From the NCBI RefSeq assembly GCF_020386615.1, contig NZ_CP077769.1, positions 4,340,001-4,404,000 on the forward strand: a DNA stretch of 64,000 nt, read 5' to 3'. Positions 26,343 through 34,353 of the stretch are shown one piece after another; the first letter of the stretch is position 1; each line of letters starts with the position of its first letter. The notes under the pieces are model-generated. The model did no database searches. It was not told where the DNA came from and worked only from the letters and a program-made list of their open reading frames with translations. This DNA comes from Chitinophaga pendula. GTDB taxonomy: Bacteria > Bacteroidota > Bacteroidia > Chitinophagales > Chitinophagaceae. The position numbers and the translations under genes are program-made.

Positions 26343-26529
26343 GCTAACGCAGGAGCTAAAGTTAATAACTCCTTAATTTAAAGATATTTTGATACAGATA
26401 CACCATTGTGGATTAAATGATGTGATGTGGATGCTGATATGGAGGAAGATACCGAAAGTCGGTCGATGTTGGTTTGCAGTCGTGGGATTGACCAGAGAGA
26501 TTGGCGAGCAGGTGCTTGGTGTGGTGAAT

Positions 26530-26559
26530 ACGGGTCTGCCTCTGTGTGGGCAGACCCGT
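26530..26559. terminator. Hairpin after the GH95 gene
   Basis: 11-bp stem (26530-26540 with 26549-26559), 8-nt loop. The U-tract on the minus strand is poor, so it may stabilise the mRNA end rather than terminate by itself. Confidence 0.5.
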
Positions 26560-26567
26560 AAGGTTTA

Positions 26568-29012
26568 TTATTTTTTTGCATCGTGCAGTTGGCTATCGAG
26601 GTGATAGGCCATGCCTGCTTTGGCGGTGAGTGTACGTTGTATGTTGCCGGTGCGGAGCTGGCAGGCGCCATTTTGCGTGGCATGTACGGTAGCGTTGGTT
26701 ACTTTACCTTCTTTCCAGCGGATGTCGATGATGAAGCCTCCTCTTGCGCGGAGGCCTTTTATTTCGCCGTTGGCCCATGATGAAGGTAGTGCTGGCAGTA
26801 AGGATATTTTACCATCCTGGCTTTGCAGCAGTAGTTCTGATATGGCAGCTACGGCGCCGAGGTTACCATCGATCTGGAAGGGGGGATGTGCGCAGAAGAG
26901 GTTGGGATAGGTACCACCCCCTGTTGACATATCTACTTCTCTTACTGGTACGAGGCGCAGGAGGCGGTCGAGTAGTTTGAGGGCTCTGTCGCCTTCATAG
27001 AGGCGGGCCCAGCAGGCTACTTTCCATGCCAGAGACCATCCGGTGCCGCTGTCGCCTCTTTTCTCCAGGGATTTGCGGGCGGCGGTGGCCAGTGCCGGGG
27101 TGCCGGACATGGTGATCTGGTCGCCCGGATATAGTGCGAAGAGGTGGGAGAAGTGGCGGTGGGTAGGTTCTGCTTCGCCGAAGGGTTGTGCCCATTCCAT
27201 GAGGCGGCCATCGGGGCCTATACCCGGCAGCAGTAGCTGGTCGCGGGCGGCGCTGATGCGTGTTACCAGCGGGTCATTGCTTTGCAGGGATTGGGCTGCT
27301 TTGAGCGTATTGTTGAACAAGTCATGGATCACTTCCTGATCGTGGGAAGGGCCCATACTGATCTGTGCGTGGGTGCCATCGGCGGTGATGAAGGTGTTTT
27401 CGGGTGAGCTGGCCGGGCCGGATACCAGTTTGCCGGTGGCAGGATCTTTTACGAGCCAGTCGAGGTAGAACCGGCACGCGTCGAGGAGGACGGGCATTAC
27501 TTTTTCCAGGTATTTTTTATCGCCGGTGAATGCGTAATGTTCCCAGAGATGTTGACATAGCCAGGCGCCGGCGCCGAGGTGGAGGCCCCAGCTGGGATGT
27601 TCGCCCGGCGCCGTATATCCCCATACGTTGGTGATGGGATGTACGCACCAGCCCTTGGCTTTATAATGTATGCCGGCGGTGCGTTTGCCCGGTGTAACCA
27701 GGGAGGCGATGAGATCGGTGAGTGGTTCCTGACAGTCGGCGAGGTTGGCCACTTCTACCGGCCAGTAGTTCATCTGTACATTGATGTCGGTATGATAGTC
27801 TCCGTTCCAGGCGGTTTGTATCTGATTGGCCCATATGCCCTGCAAGTTGGCAGGCAGGCTGCCTTTGCGGGAGGATGACAGCAGCAGGTAGCGGCCGTAC
27901 TGAAAATACAGCTGGTATAGCAGCGGGTCGTTGCCATTTGCGGTAAATTGTTCCAGGCGCTTGTCGGTGGGCAGGTTATCAGGCGGTGTGTTATCGAGGC
28001 GGAAGGTGACGCGGTTCATGAGACCGGCGACATCGGCAACATGTCTGTTAAGTAAAGCCTGATAGGGCTGTGCGGCTGTTTTTTTCGTCTGTGCTTCCAG
28101 CTGGGCCGCATAGTTATCGTTTACGTAGTCGGGATAATGTAAGCGGTAATTGGTGGCGGCGGTGAGGATGAGCACCACTTCATCCGCTTTGGTGATGAGT
28201 AGGCTATCGCCCTGTGCGGAGACCTTTCCTCCCTTCACTACGGGGGTGACGATGGTCTTATACTGCATGCCGTTGCCCCCTTTACCATTGCTCATGGCGC
28301 CGGACATTTCCAGGCGGCCGTTGGTAGCTTTGGTGGTGAACCGTTCGGGTCTGTCGGCTTTTACGCTAAAGGACAACGCTCCTTTAGCGGATGCGGTGAG
28401 GCGGATGACCATTGCCTTATCGGGATAGCTGGCGAATATCTCTCGCTGGTAGCTAACGCCTTGCTGGCTGTATTTAACGGTGACCAGTCCTTTTTCTATA
28501 TCGAGGCCGCGGTAGTAGTCGGACCAGGGTTGATCTTTATGGAAGTTGAGTCGCAGGTCGCCCATGGTCTGAAAGCAACCGAAAGGTACATTGGCACCAT
28601 TACCTTCTCCGGAGCCAGCACCTTTACACACCTGTGTTTTTTCGGTGAGGGCAACGGCCTCTTTATATTTGCCTGCGAAGAGCAGGTTCCTGATCTCCTG
28701 CAGGTGGGCATAGGCATTGGGATTATCATTATCGTCGGGGCTGCCGGACCAGAGGCTCTTTTCATTCAGCTGAATGCGTTCGCGGTTGACGTCGCCGAAG
28801 ACCATACCACCGAGGCTGCCATTGCCGATGGGGAGGGCATATACCCATTCCGGTTCATTCTTCCAGCCTTTGAGACTGTCGACAGCGGCGGCATTAGCCG
28901 GTTGTTGATACCAGATCCTTAAAGGCTGACGTTGCTGTGCCTGGGTCATTACCGGGACAGCGATCACACATGCTACTAATAGGCGCCTGAGACGCGAGGA
29001 TACGATCTGCAT
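26568..29012 (-). CDS. GH95 family glycosidase (alpha-1,2-L-fucosidase type), secreted
   Basis: 814 residues with a signal peptide ending VMTQAQ. GH95 marks are LRIWYQQPA and WVYALPIGNGSLGGMVFG near the start, LNEKSLWSG, LLLSSSRKGSLPANLQGIWA, the TDINVQMNYWPVE active-site stretch, and SGPASSPENTF with the probable acid Glu. GH95 enzymes remove terminal alpha-1,2-fucose (some act on L-galactose) by inversion. It is the most upstream gene on this strand of the PUL block, 225 bases from the SARP-type regulator, so the system may act on fucosylated plant glycans; substrate unproven. Confidence 0.9.
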   Translation of the reverse strand: MQIVSSRLRRLLVACVIAVPVMTQAQQRQPLRIWYQQPANAAAVDSLKGWKNEPEWVYALPIGNGSLGGMVFGDVNRERIQLNEKSLWSGSPDDNDNPNAYAHLQEIRNLLFAGKYKEAVALTEKTQVCKGAGSGEGNGANVPFGCFQTMGDLRLNFHKDQPWSDYYRGLDIEKGLVTVKYSQQGVSYQREIFASYPDKAMVIRLTASAKGALSFSVKADRPERFTTKATNGRLEMSGAMSNGKGGNGMQYKTIVTPVVKGGKVSAQGDSLLITKADEVVLILTAATNYRLHYPDYVNDNYAAQLEAQTKKTAAQPYQALLNRHVADVAGLMNRVTFRLDNTPPDNLPTDKRLEQFTANGNDPLLYQLYFQYGRYLLLSSSRKGSLPANLQGIWANQIQTAWNGDYHTDINVQMNYWPVEVANLADCQEPLTDLIASLVTPGKRTAGIHYKAKGWCVHPITNVWGYTAPGEHPSWGLHLGAGAWLCQHLWEHYAFTGDKKYLEKVMPVLLDACRFYLDWLVKDPATGKLVSGPASSPENTFITADGTHAQISMGPSHDQEVIHDLFNNTLKAAQSLQSNDPLVTRISAARDQLLLPGIGPDGRLMEWAQPFGEAEPTHRHFSHLFALYPGDQITMSGTPALATAARKSLEKRGDSGTGWSLAWKVACWARLYEGDRALKLLDRLLRLVPVREVDMSTGGGTYPNLFCAHPPFQIDGNLGAVAAISELLLQSQDGKISLLPALPSSWANGEIKGLRARGGFIIDIRWKEGKVTNATVHATQNGACQLRTGNIQRTLTAKAGMAYHLDSQLHDAKK

Positions 29013-29184
29013 AAGCGGAGAACAATTTTAGTCAGAGCCATTTTACGTGGAATACGGCCTGGACACAAAATAGCGCAGCGGGTAAAGAATCGCAACTGTC
29101 GCTGAATAAAGTATTAGTATTGGTGTAAAAAGCATTTAACAAAAAATTAGAAACCTGTTGACGAATTTTTCACAACCTGGATGC

Positions 29185-29192
29185 TATCCTTG
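29185..29192 (+). promoter_or_regulatory. Likely -7 element of the OmpH-like gene
   Basis: TATCCTTG followed by CAAT, one mismatch from TAnnTTTG. The GTG start proposed at 29197 would then lie almost at the transcription start, so the mRNA could be leaderless. Confidence 0.4.
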
Positions 29193-29196
29193 CAAT

Positions 29197-29802
29197 GTGC
29201 AACTAACCAAAAGACATACCTATCTGCTGATACTTTTTGCTGTGATAGCGGCGATGTACAGCGTGCGCGCAACAGCGCAAGACAAAACGGGTTACATAGA
29301 CCTGCAACTGTTACTCCGAAGTATGCCGGAGGCCAAACAGGCTTATGCCAGCTTACAGCAATATGAAAAGAGTCTGAATAGTCAGGGGCAGCTTTTGCTG
29401 GATGACTATACTAAAAAGCTAAGGGCGTTGAATAAACCGGTGCAGCCACTCAGTGATTCCGTAAAGCTATCTCTTATGCAGGAGATTGCGGCAGCGCAGG
29501 AGAGGATGGAGCATTACCAGGAAGAGGTAACGGAGAAGGTGTCGCAAAAAGAGCAGGAGTTAACGGCTCCGCTGGTAGAGAAAGCGCAGCAGGCGATACA
29601 GGCTGTTGCCAACGAGCAAGGTTATACGACGGTATTGAATAATGTACGAGAGGTGTTGCTGGTAAAGCCAGCAGGAGATGATCTCCTGCCGGCCGTGAGG
29701 CGTAAGTTAGGTATTGCCGCTACTGCTGTCACTCCTAAAGCGGCGCCGAAGCCAGCTTCTAAGGCAGCGCCTACAGCACCAAAAGCAAAAGGAGGGCGAT
29801 AG
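29197..29802 (+). CDS. OmpH/Skp-like periplasmic chaperone
   Basis: About 201 residues from a GTG at 29197, giving a clean signal peptide (QLTKRHTYLLILFAVIAAM, cut near ATAQ). A TTG at 29158 would place 13 extra residues before it. The mature part GYIDLQLLLRSMPEAKQAY and a long charged coiled coil, then GYTTVLNN, match the Skp/OmpH family, which holds outer membrane proteins in the periplasm. The tail is rich in Ala, Pro and Lys (about 30 residues). Its 3' end overlaps the convergent DUF1304 gene by 32 bases. Confidence 0.8.
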   Translation: MQLTKRHTYLLILFAVIAAMYSVRATAQDKTGYIDLQLLLRSMPEAKQAYASLQQYEKSLNSQGQLLLDDYTKKLRALNKPVQPLSDSVKLSLMQEIAAAQERMEHYQEEVTEKVSQKEQELTAPLVEKAQQAIQAVANEQGYTTVLNNVREVLLVKPAGDDLLPAVRRKLGIAATAVTPKAAPKPASKAAPTAPKAKGGR

Positions 29803-30133
29803 CGGCAGGTAGTGCCTGCTTGACGATGATACCTTTGCTGGCGGTGAGTCCACCATAAATGCCTGCTATTACCACACAAGCGAGAAAGAACAAGGCTATA
29901 TTCTTTGCCCACTCCACATCACTGATCAGTAATGACCAGCACAGTCCTGCTGCGAGGAAGCCGTTATACAGGCCCTGATTGGCAGCGAGTGCTTTGGTAG
30001 GTTCGAATAATTCGGGGGCAAGGGATTTGAAGGTTTTGCGGCCGACGGTTGTCCAGCCGAACATTTCGAGCCATAGGATGTAAACATGTTCGATAGCGAC
30101 GAGGGCTATCATGATCTTAGTAACTAAGTGCAT
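29771..30133 (-). CDS. DUF1304 family membrane protein
   Basis: 120 residues, four hydrophobic segments, beginning MHLVTKIMIALVAIEHVYIL and containing EMFGWTT, NQGLYNGFLAAGLCW, both hallmarks of DUF1304. Function unknown. Its end overlaps the convergent OmpH-like gene by 32 bases. Length matches the family. Confidence 0.85.
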   Translation of the reverse strand: MHLVTKIMIALVAIEHVYILWLEMFGWTTVGRKTFKSLAPELFEPTKALAANQGLYNGFLAAGLCWSLLISDVEWAKNIALFFLACVVIAGIYGGLTASKGIIVKQALPAAIALLLLLVL

Positions 30134-30192
30134 ACGTGGTGTATTGTTTGTATACCGGGAAGTTACACTTTCTAAGAAAAATTCAATAAATG

Positions 30193-30223
30193 TTTGGTGA
30201 AATAAAATTACTGGTTATATTTG
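30193..30223 (+). promoter_or_regulatory. Canonical Bacteroidetes promoter of tRNA-Leu
   Basis: TTTG at 30193-30196, exactly 19 bases, then TATATTTG at 30216-30223. This is a perfect -33/-7 pair, 22 bases before the tRNA. Confidence 0.85.
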
Positions 30224-30245
30224 CACCCCCAACACGGGGAAAGCT

Positions 30246-30329
30246 GCCCAGATGGCGAAATTGGTAGACGCACTGTGTTCAGGTCGCAGCGTTCGCAAGG
30301 ATGTGCTGGTTCGAATCCAGTTCTGGGCA
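30246..30329 (+). tRNA. tRNA-Leu (anticodon CAG)
   Basis: 84 bases. Acceptor GCCCAGA pairs with TCTGGGC; anticodon stem CTGTG/CGCAG with loop TTCAGGT gives CAG; a long variable arm follows (class II), and the T-arm has GGTTCGAATCC. The discriminator base is A; CCA is not encoded. Confidence 0.95.
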
Positions 30330-30330
30330 C

Positions 30331-30376
30331 AAAAATGGACAAATCGAAATTTATCTCGGTTTGTCCATTTTTATTT
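30331..30376. terminator. Terminator of tRNA-Leu
   Basis: AAAAATGGACAAA and TTTGTCCATTTTT form a 13-bp stem around a 16-nt loop, followed by ATTTTC. Works in both directions in principle. Confidence 0.8.
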
Positions 30377-30383
30377 TCGGGGA

Positions 30384-30427
30384 AACCCGCTTTCAATGCA
30401 TATAATAACCCGCTTTCAATGCATATA
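30384..30427. repeat. Tandem 21-bp direct repeat
   Basis: Two identical copies at 30384-30404 and 30407-30427 (start AACCCGCTTTC) with a 2-base spacer, just downstream of the tRNA terminator. Confidence 0.7.
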
Positions 30428-30469
30428 TTAGCTTAACAGCTTCGTTAAGCCGGGCGGCTTGATAATTGA

Positions 30470-30673
30470 TTCCGTCATAGGATTTAAATGCCACACCGCA
30501 AGCTATGCGTGATGCTATTGGTGCCTATGGGAAATCATTCAATTTTGCATTAATTACATTGAGCCAACCGTTATTACAGTGGCTACCTTTGGTATAGAAG
30601 GTTTGGCGACAAGTGGGGTTGTGAAGTCTCTTGCCGCTGTTCCAGCTTGGAGTTTCGCCGGAGGCTGGTAGTA
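30470..30673 (+). pseudogene. Degenerate ORF fragment downstream of tRNA-Leu
   Basis: Two overlapping + frames look protein-like: DLNATPQAMRDAIGAYGKSF from about 30480, then, in another frame, TVATFGIEGLATSGVVKS to a TAG at 30671. This suggests a coding remnant with a frameshift; family not recognised. The rest of 30430-30851 holds a 7-bp hairpin at 30431-30450 and A/T-rich DNA with no gene. Confidence 0.3.
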
Positions 30674-30851
30674 AATTTTAAAGGGATTTTTGAACCCGAA
30701 AATAATTTATTGTAAATAATCCTGTAATATCCATACTATTGCCCTACCTTCAGTAAGTCATTATTTTACTTTTTGTGATTTGGTTTGACGTTTTTTTCAT
30801 TATTCATCATTGTTTTTAAGTGGTGTATGATTTAAGCTAAAATTGTATATT

Positions 30852-31169
30852 TTGAACATTTTTGTAGGCAATGTAAGTGACAGAACAACTGAAGTTGAGA
30901 TTTGGTCACTGTTTGATCCATTCGGAGTGGTGTATAGTATTAACCTGGCTGTAGACAAGTACAGCGGTCGCCCCAAAGGTTTTGCATTCGTTGAGATGCC
31001 GGATGATTCCAATGCAGCGCAGGCAATTCAGGAACTGAATAACTCAGTTGTTGACGGCAAGACCATCGTAGTGTACGAGGCTCGTCCGAGACCTGAAAGA
31101 CCGGAGAATGACCGTTTCTCCAGATCCGGACCAAGGCCGGGCGGTAGAGGCTTCAGACCGAGATACTAA
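30852..31169 (+). CDS. RNA-binding protein with one RRM
   Basis: 105 residues from a TTG at 30852, which gives MNIFVGNV, the usual start of this family; the ORF is open to another TTG at 30843. RNP2 is IFVGNV and RNP1 is KGFAFVEM. The tail is rich in Arg, Gly and Pro (GGRGFRPRY). Bacteroidota carry several such small RRM proteins that bind RNA broadly and are often cold-induced; the target here is unknown. Confidence 0.88.
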   Translation: MNIFVGNVSDRTTEVEIWSLFDPFGVVYSINLAVDKYSGRPKGFAFVEMPDDSNAAQAIQELNNSVVDGKTIVVYEARPRPERPENDRFSRSGPRPGGRGFRPRY

Positions 31170-31206
31170 TAGGTTTTATAATCTGATTAGCTTTTTAGAA
31201 GATATG

Positions 31207-31252
31207 GGCAAAATCGCAGCATACGATTGGTAGTCTGCGTTTTTGCTATTTT
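31207..31252 (+). terminator. First hairpin after the RRM gene
   Basis: GCAAAATCGCAG pairs imperfectly with CTGCGTTTTTGC, then a T-rich stretch. Confidence 0.55.
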
Positions 31253-31311
31253 TGCTTGGACGATATTTTGATACCGGGCGTATTGCCAGCAGAAAATCCA
31301 GGTTCTTAAGA

Positions 31312-31345
31312 AAGCCTGTAAGTATCACTTACAGGCTTATTTTAT
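31312..31345 (+). terminator. Strong hairpin downstream of the RRM gene
   Basis: 12-bp perfect stem (31312-31323 with 31327-31338), 3-nt loop, followed by ATTTTATTT. Confidence 0.8.
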
Positions 31346-31467
31346 TTCCGTCCGATGGTCAGGACGAAGGATATAGGACAGCGTTCCAATGAGGCAAGTC
31401 TAACAGTAAATTTTTATCTTACACAGCATTCTGCGTATTTGGTATCTATTAAGGTAAAATAACTTTC

Positions 31468-32307
31468 ATGAGATGGATCACTCGTCAGCATCCTAAAATA
31501 GATCGCATTGCCTGTCCATGGCTCATACGAAGATTTATTGACCCGCATGCTGAGATCATCTACGTACCATTTGACGAAGTGCTGTCCAAAAGCATAGAAA
31601 TGGATGCGACCCCTTTTGATATTCCAGGCGTAGAATATACCCACTACGGTGACGCCTGCACTTTCGACTATTTTATAAGGAAGCACAAGCTCACCGATCC
31701 TGCGCTGAGCGCCATGGCGCCGATCATCCGGGGTGCAGATACAGATCGGCATGAGATCGCAGCCCAGGCGTCAGGGCTATGGGCTATATCTGCCGGTCTT
31801 GCCTACAACCATAAAGACGATTACGAACTGCTGGAGAAAGGCATGCTGGTCTACGATGCCCTGTATAGCTGGGCCACCCATCTGCAAAAAGAAAAACATA
31901 CACAACAACCTTTCGAGAGCCTGTTACTGGAGGTATTACAAAAATTTTTGAAAGGCAAACACGGAAGAAGTAAAAAAATGCCCGCCTGGGCGCAGGAACT
32001 TAAAGACCTGATCCAGGATCATATCGATGACAACCTGAGTCTGAAGGAAATTTCCAAAGACCTCGATATCAATCCCTCTTATTTATCGAGGGAGTTCTCC
32101 AAACACTTTGATAACCTGACCTTCGGCGAATACATCCGAAAGCAACGGATAGAAAAGGCCATTGAGCTGATGGCTGCTACTTCCCATTCACTTACAGATA
32201 TTGCCTATCTCACAGGATTTTCAGACCAAAGTCATTTTACCCGCATTTTTAAGCTGCACACCGGCGAGAGTCCTTCTGAATACCGGAAAAAGAATAAGAA
32301 AAAGTAA
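31468..32307 (+). CDS. ChrB-like chromate-resistance domain fused to an AraC DNA-binding domain
   Basis: 279 residues. Residues 1-140 match the C-terminal domain of ChrB (RQHPKIDRIACPWLIRRFID, FDIPGVEYTHYGDACTFD, then IIRGADTDRHEIAAQASGLW). Residues from about 170 are an AraC helix-turn-helix pair (LKEISKDLDINPSYLSREF, then LTDIAYLTGFSDQSHFTRIF). ChrB is a chromate-responsive repressor partner in other bacteria, so this is likely a one-component metal or oxyanion sensor. No chrA transporter is seen in the window. The fusion order (ChrB then AraC) is uncommon to my knowledge. Confidence 0.85.
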   Translation: MRWITRQHPKIDRIACPWLIRRFIDPHAEIIYVPFDEVLSKSIEMDATPFDIPGVEYTHYGDACTFDYFIRKHKLTDPALSAMAPIIRGADTDRHEIAAQASGLWAISAGLAYNHKDDYELLEKGMLVYDALYSWATHLQKEKHTQQPFESLLLEVLQKFLKGKHGRSKKMPAWAQELKDLIQDHIDDNLSLKEISKDLDINPSYLSREFSKHFDNLTFGEYIRKQRIEKAIELMAATSHSLTDIAYLTGFSDQSHFTRIFKLHTGESPSEYRKKNKKK

Positions 32308-32402
32308 TTCCTGTACCAACCAGTAATTTCTATTCTATTTAAGCCGACGAGCTATTAATAGTATTGTGATCTGATTGAACGGATCACAAATATTATTCGC
32401 TG

Positions 32403-32912
32403 ATGAATTACGGTTTCCTCTTATTATTTCTACTAGTCTTTATGGGCGCAACACCGACGGTTGCGCAGCCCATGTCTGCTTCTTTTCCAAAGATCACCGG
32501 CTATGTAGGCGTCATGCACCCCGTGGTGACTTTCGGCCGCGACAAACCGCATTACAATTTTGACGGCGCTTATGTAGGTGGCCTTCCCTGTGGCATCAAT
32601 ATCTGGAAGTCCAATAGTGTGGGCTTTTCGATGGAGTTTGTGCCCTTTGTACGTGCCGCTAATGGTACCAGCAAAATGAATAACCTCCTGTTCCACCCTG
32701 GTGCTTTGTTTAAACTGGGGCATGGCTTCGTGTTAGCAACGAGGGCCGCTTTTGAAACCTCCGGCCGCTATGGCGTTACACTTGTGCTGAATAAAACAGT
32801 CATCAAAAGAGCAAACAGTAGCTACTACGTGGCACTACCGGTACCGGCACGCTTTGGCAATGACCAGCCAGCCTCTGTATCGTTGGCCTTTCAATTCGGC
32901 ATTGCCTTCTAA
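32403..32912 (+). CDS. Secreted, outer-membrane beta-barrel-like protein
   Basis: 169 residues, not assigned to a family. Signal peptide MNYGFLLLFLLVFMGATPTVAQ; the rest alternates polar and hydrophobic residues and ends with FQFGIAF, a terminal Phe that is the outer-membrane insertion signal. It follows the ChrB-AraC gene on the same strand by 95 bases. Confidence 0.55.
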   Translation: MNYGFLLLFLLVFMGATPTVAQPMSASFPKITGYVGVMHPVVTFGRDKPHYNFDGAYVGGLPCGINIWKSNSVGFSMEFVPFVRAANGTSKMNNLLFHPGALFKLGHGFVLATRAAFETSGRYGVTLVLNKTVIKRANSSYYVALPVPARFGNDQPASVSLAFQFGIAF

Positions 32913-33031
32913 CAATGAATAATGAGCAATCTATCACGCCTTATAGGCTGCGGGAGCTGGTGATCTATTTTCTACAATGTCATGTTAAAATGATTCGATC
33001 TTTTTTTTCCGGTATCTATGCTTACACATCG

Positions 33032-33460
33032 TTAACTGCCCGGGTCAAACTCTATAATCCATTCAATACCATACTTGTCCCTGAACATTCCAGCATAGGT
33101 ACCCCATGGGCTGTCGCCAATTGGACCTTCCACTTCTCCACCCACTGACAAGCCATTAAATATTTTATCTGCTTCTTCCTGGCTTTCAGCATTCACGTAT
33201 ATTTTAGACCGGTTTTCATTTTCGCTTACCGGCCCCAAAAATCCCGGAACATCGTTGGCTACTAACACATTGTTTTTGCCAAGTGGCAGGCCGATGTACA
33301 TTATTTTATCTGCCTCTTCTTCCGGCACCTGAAACTCAGCACTCGCTAAATCTTTAAACCGGGTGATTTTTGTAAACTCGCCGCCAAAAACTGATTTGTA
33401 AAAAGTGAATGCTTCCTCAGCATTGCCATTGAAGTTAATCCAGGGATTAATTGCTCTCAT
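33032..33460 (-). CDS. PhnB-like VOC protein
   Basis: 142 residues. Starts MRAINPWINFNGNAEEAFTFY and has FRDKYGIEWIIEF at the end, characteristic of the 3-demethylubiquinone methyltransferase-like (PhnB) subgroup of the VOC fold. Substrate unknown; cytoplasmic. Convergent with the preceding secreted protein gene. Confidence 0.88.
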   Translation of the reverse strand: MRAINPWINFNGNAEEAFTFYKSVFGGEFTKITRFKDLASAEFQVPEEEADKIMYIGLPLGKNNVLVANDVPGFLGPVSENENRSKIYVNAESQEEADKIFNGLSVGGEVEGPIGDSPWGTYAGMFRDKYGIEWIIEFDPGS

Positions 33461-33710
33461 GATTGCTAGTTTTGGTTTACTTTGTTATTATTCTGCAATA
33501 AAGCATCGAATAGATCGCCCAATCTTTTAACATGCCTGTAAATCCGATCTCAAAGCCCCGCTCATTTTCTTATGATCAATTTATGTAAAATCCTTCAGAA
33601 GCATTGTTATAGGAATATGAAGTTGCTAAGTTGATGGTGGCCTTTATTTCAACTCAGGCAGCTTAATTCCTCAAGATCGGGGGGGCGAAGAGGCCCCGTT
33701 ACCGGTCAGT

Positions 33711-33751
33711 AAAATAGTAAGACCCGCTCTTAGAGCGGGTCTTACTATTTT
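33711..33751. terminator. Large bidirectional hairpin
   Basis: A 20-base perfect inverted repeat (33711-33730 with 33732-33751) whose flanks are A-rich and T-rich, followed by ATTTT on the + strand. It ends the minus-strand gene at 33818. The remaining gap (33461-33817) holds no gene that I can support. Confidence 0.8.
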
Positions 33752-33817
33752 ATTTTACGAGTAGTTCATATTCCATCTCCAATCGTTTGATTCTGGCAAA
33801 TGCCGTAATGAACGGCA

Positions 33818-34183
33818 TTAATCGCAAAAAGGATAAAGCGGGCAGAGTTTCAATTTCGCCTTTTTGATAGATTCGTAACTCACTTCAAACTCTTCGCTAT
33901 TGTTTGCTGTAGGGGTCTGTGCACCTTTAATTTCTGTTAACAATGTCCGGTAGCGTTCAATGATCTTGGCCAGGCTTTTACTTGACCTATCTCGCTGATA
34001 TGCCTCTGTTGCTCTCTGTGTGAAAAGATCAAACGACTTATTCGCGTTGTCGTTAATAACGACATTTGCCAATACCTCACGTTTGGCTTCCGTTAGCTTT
34101 AGGTTCAATGAATCTTTGGATTGTGCTTTGGCCTGCAGGCAAAAAAGCAATAGGAATCCACATAATAGTTTGTACATCTTCAT
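33818..34183 (-). CDS. Small secreted protein, unknown
   Basis: 121 residues. Signal peptide MYKLLCGFLLLFCLQAKAQ, then a mostly helical, charged body (LTEAKREVLANVVINDNANK). It ends CPLYPFCD with two cysteines that could form a disulfide. No family recognised. It lies 170 bases downstream of the ToxR-like regulator gene on the same strand. Confidence 0.6.
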   Translation of the reverse strand: MKMYKLLCGFLLLFCLQAKAQSKDSLNLKLTEAKREVLANVVINDNANKSFDLFTQRATEAYQRDRSSKSLAKIIERYRTLLTEIKGAQTPTANNSEEFEVSYESIKKAKLKLCPLYPFCD

Positions 34184-34353
34184 AAGATTTAGTTAAAAGG
34201 GAATTAAATGGTTGCTATGCCATCAGAGCGAATAGTAGCGTCTGGTGTTTATTGTTGCCAGGTATTTAATTCCTGAAGTTGTAAAAATACAACTACCTGG
34301 TAGTTTTACAAACTGGTTTAAAATGTTCGGACTTCGGAGTAAGGCGATCTTTC

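Noticed and set aside
30384..30427. CRISPR-like direct repeats
   Set aside because: Only two copies, 2-base spacer, no cas genes.
32915..33148. 77-aa ORF between convergent genes
   Set aside because: Overlaps the PhnB-like gene on the other strand and lacks features.
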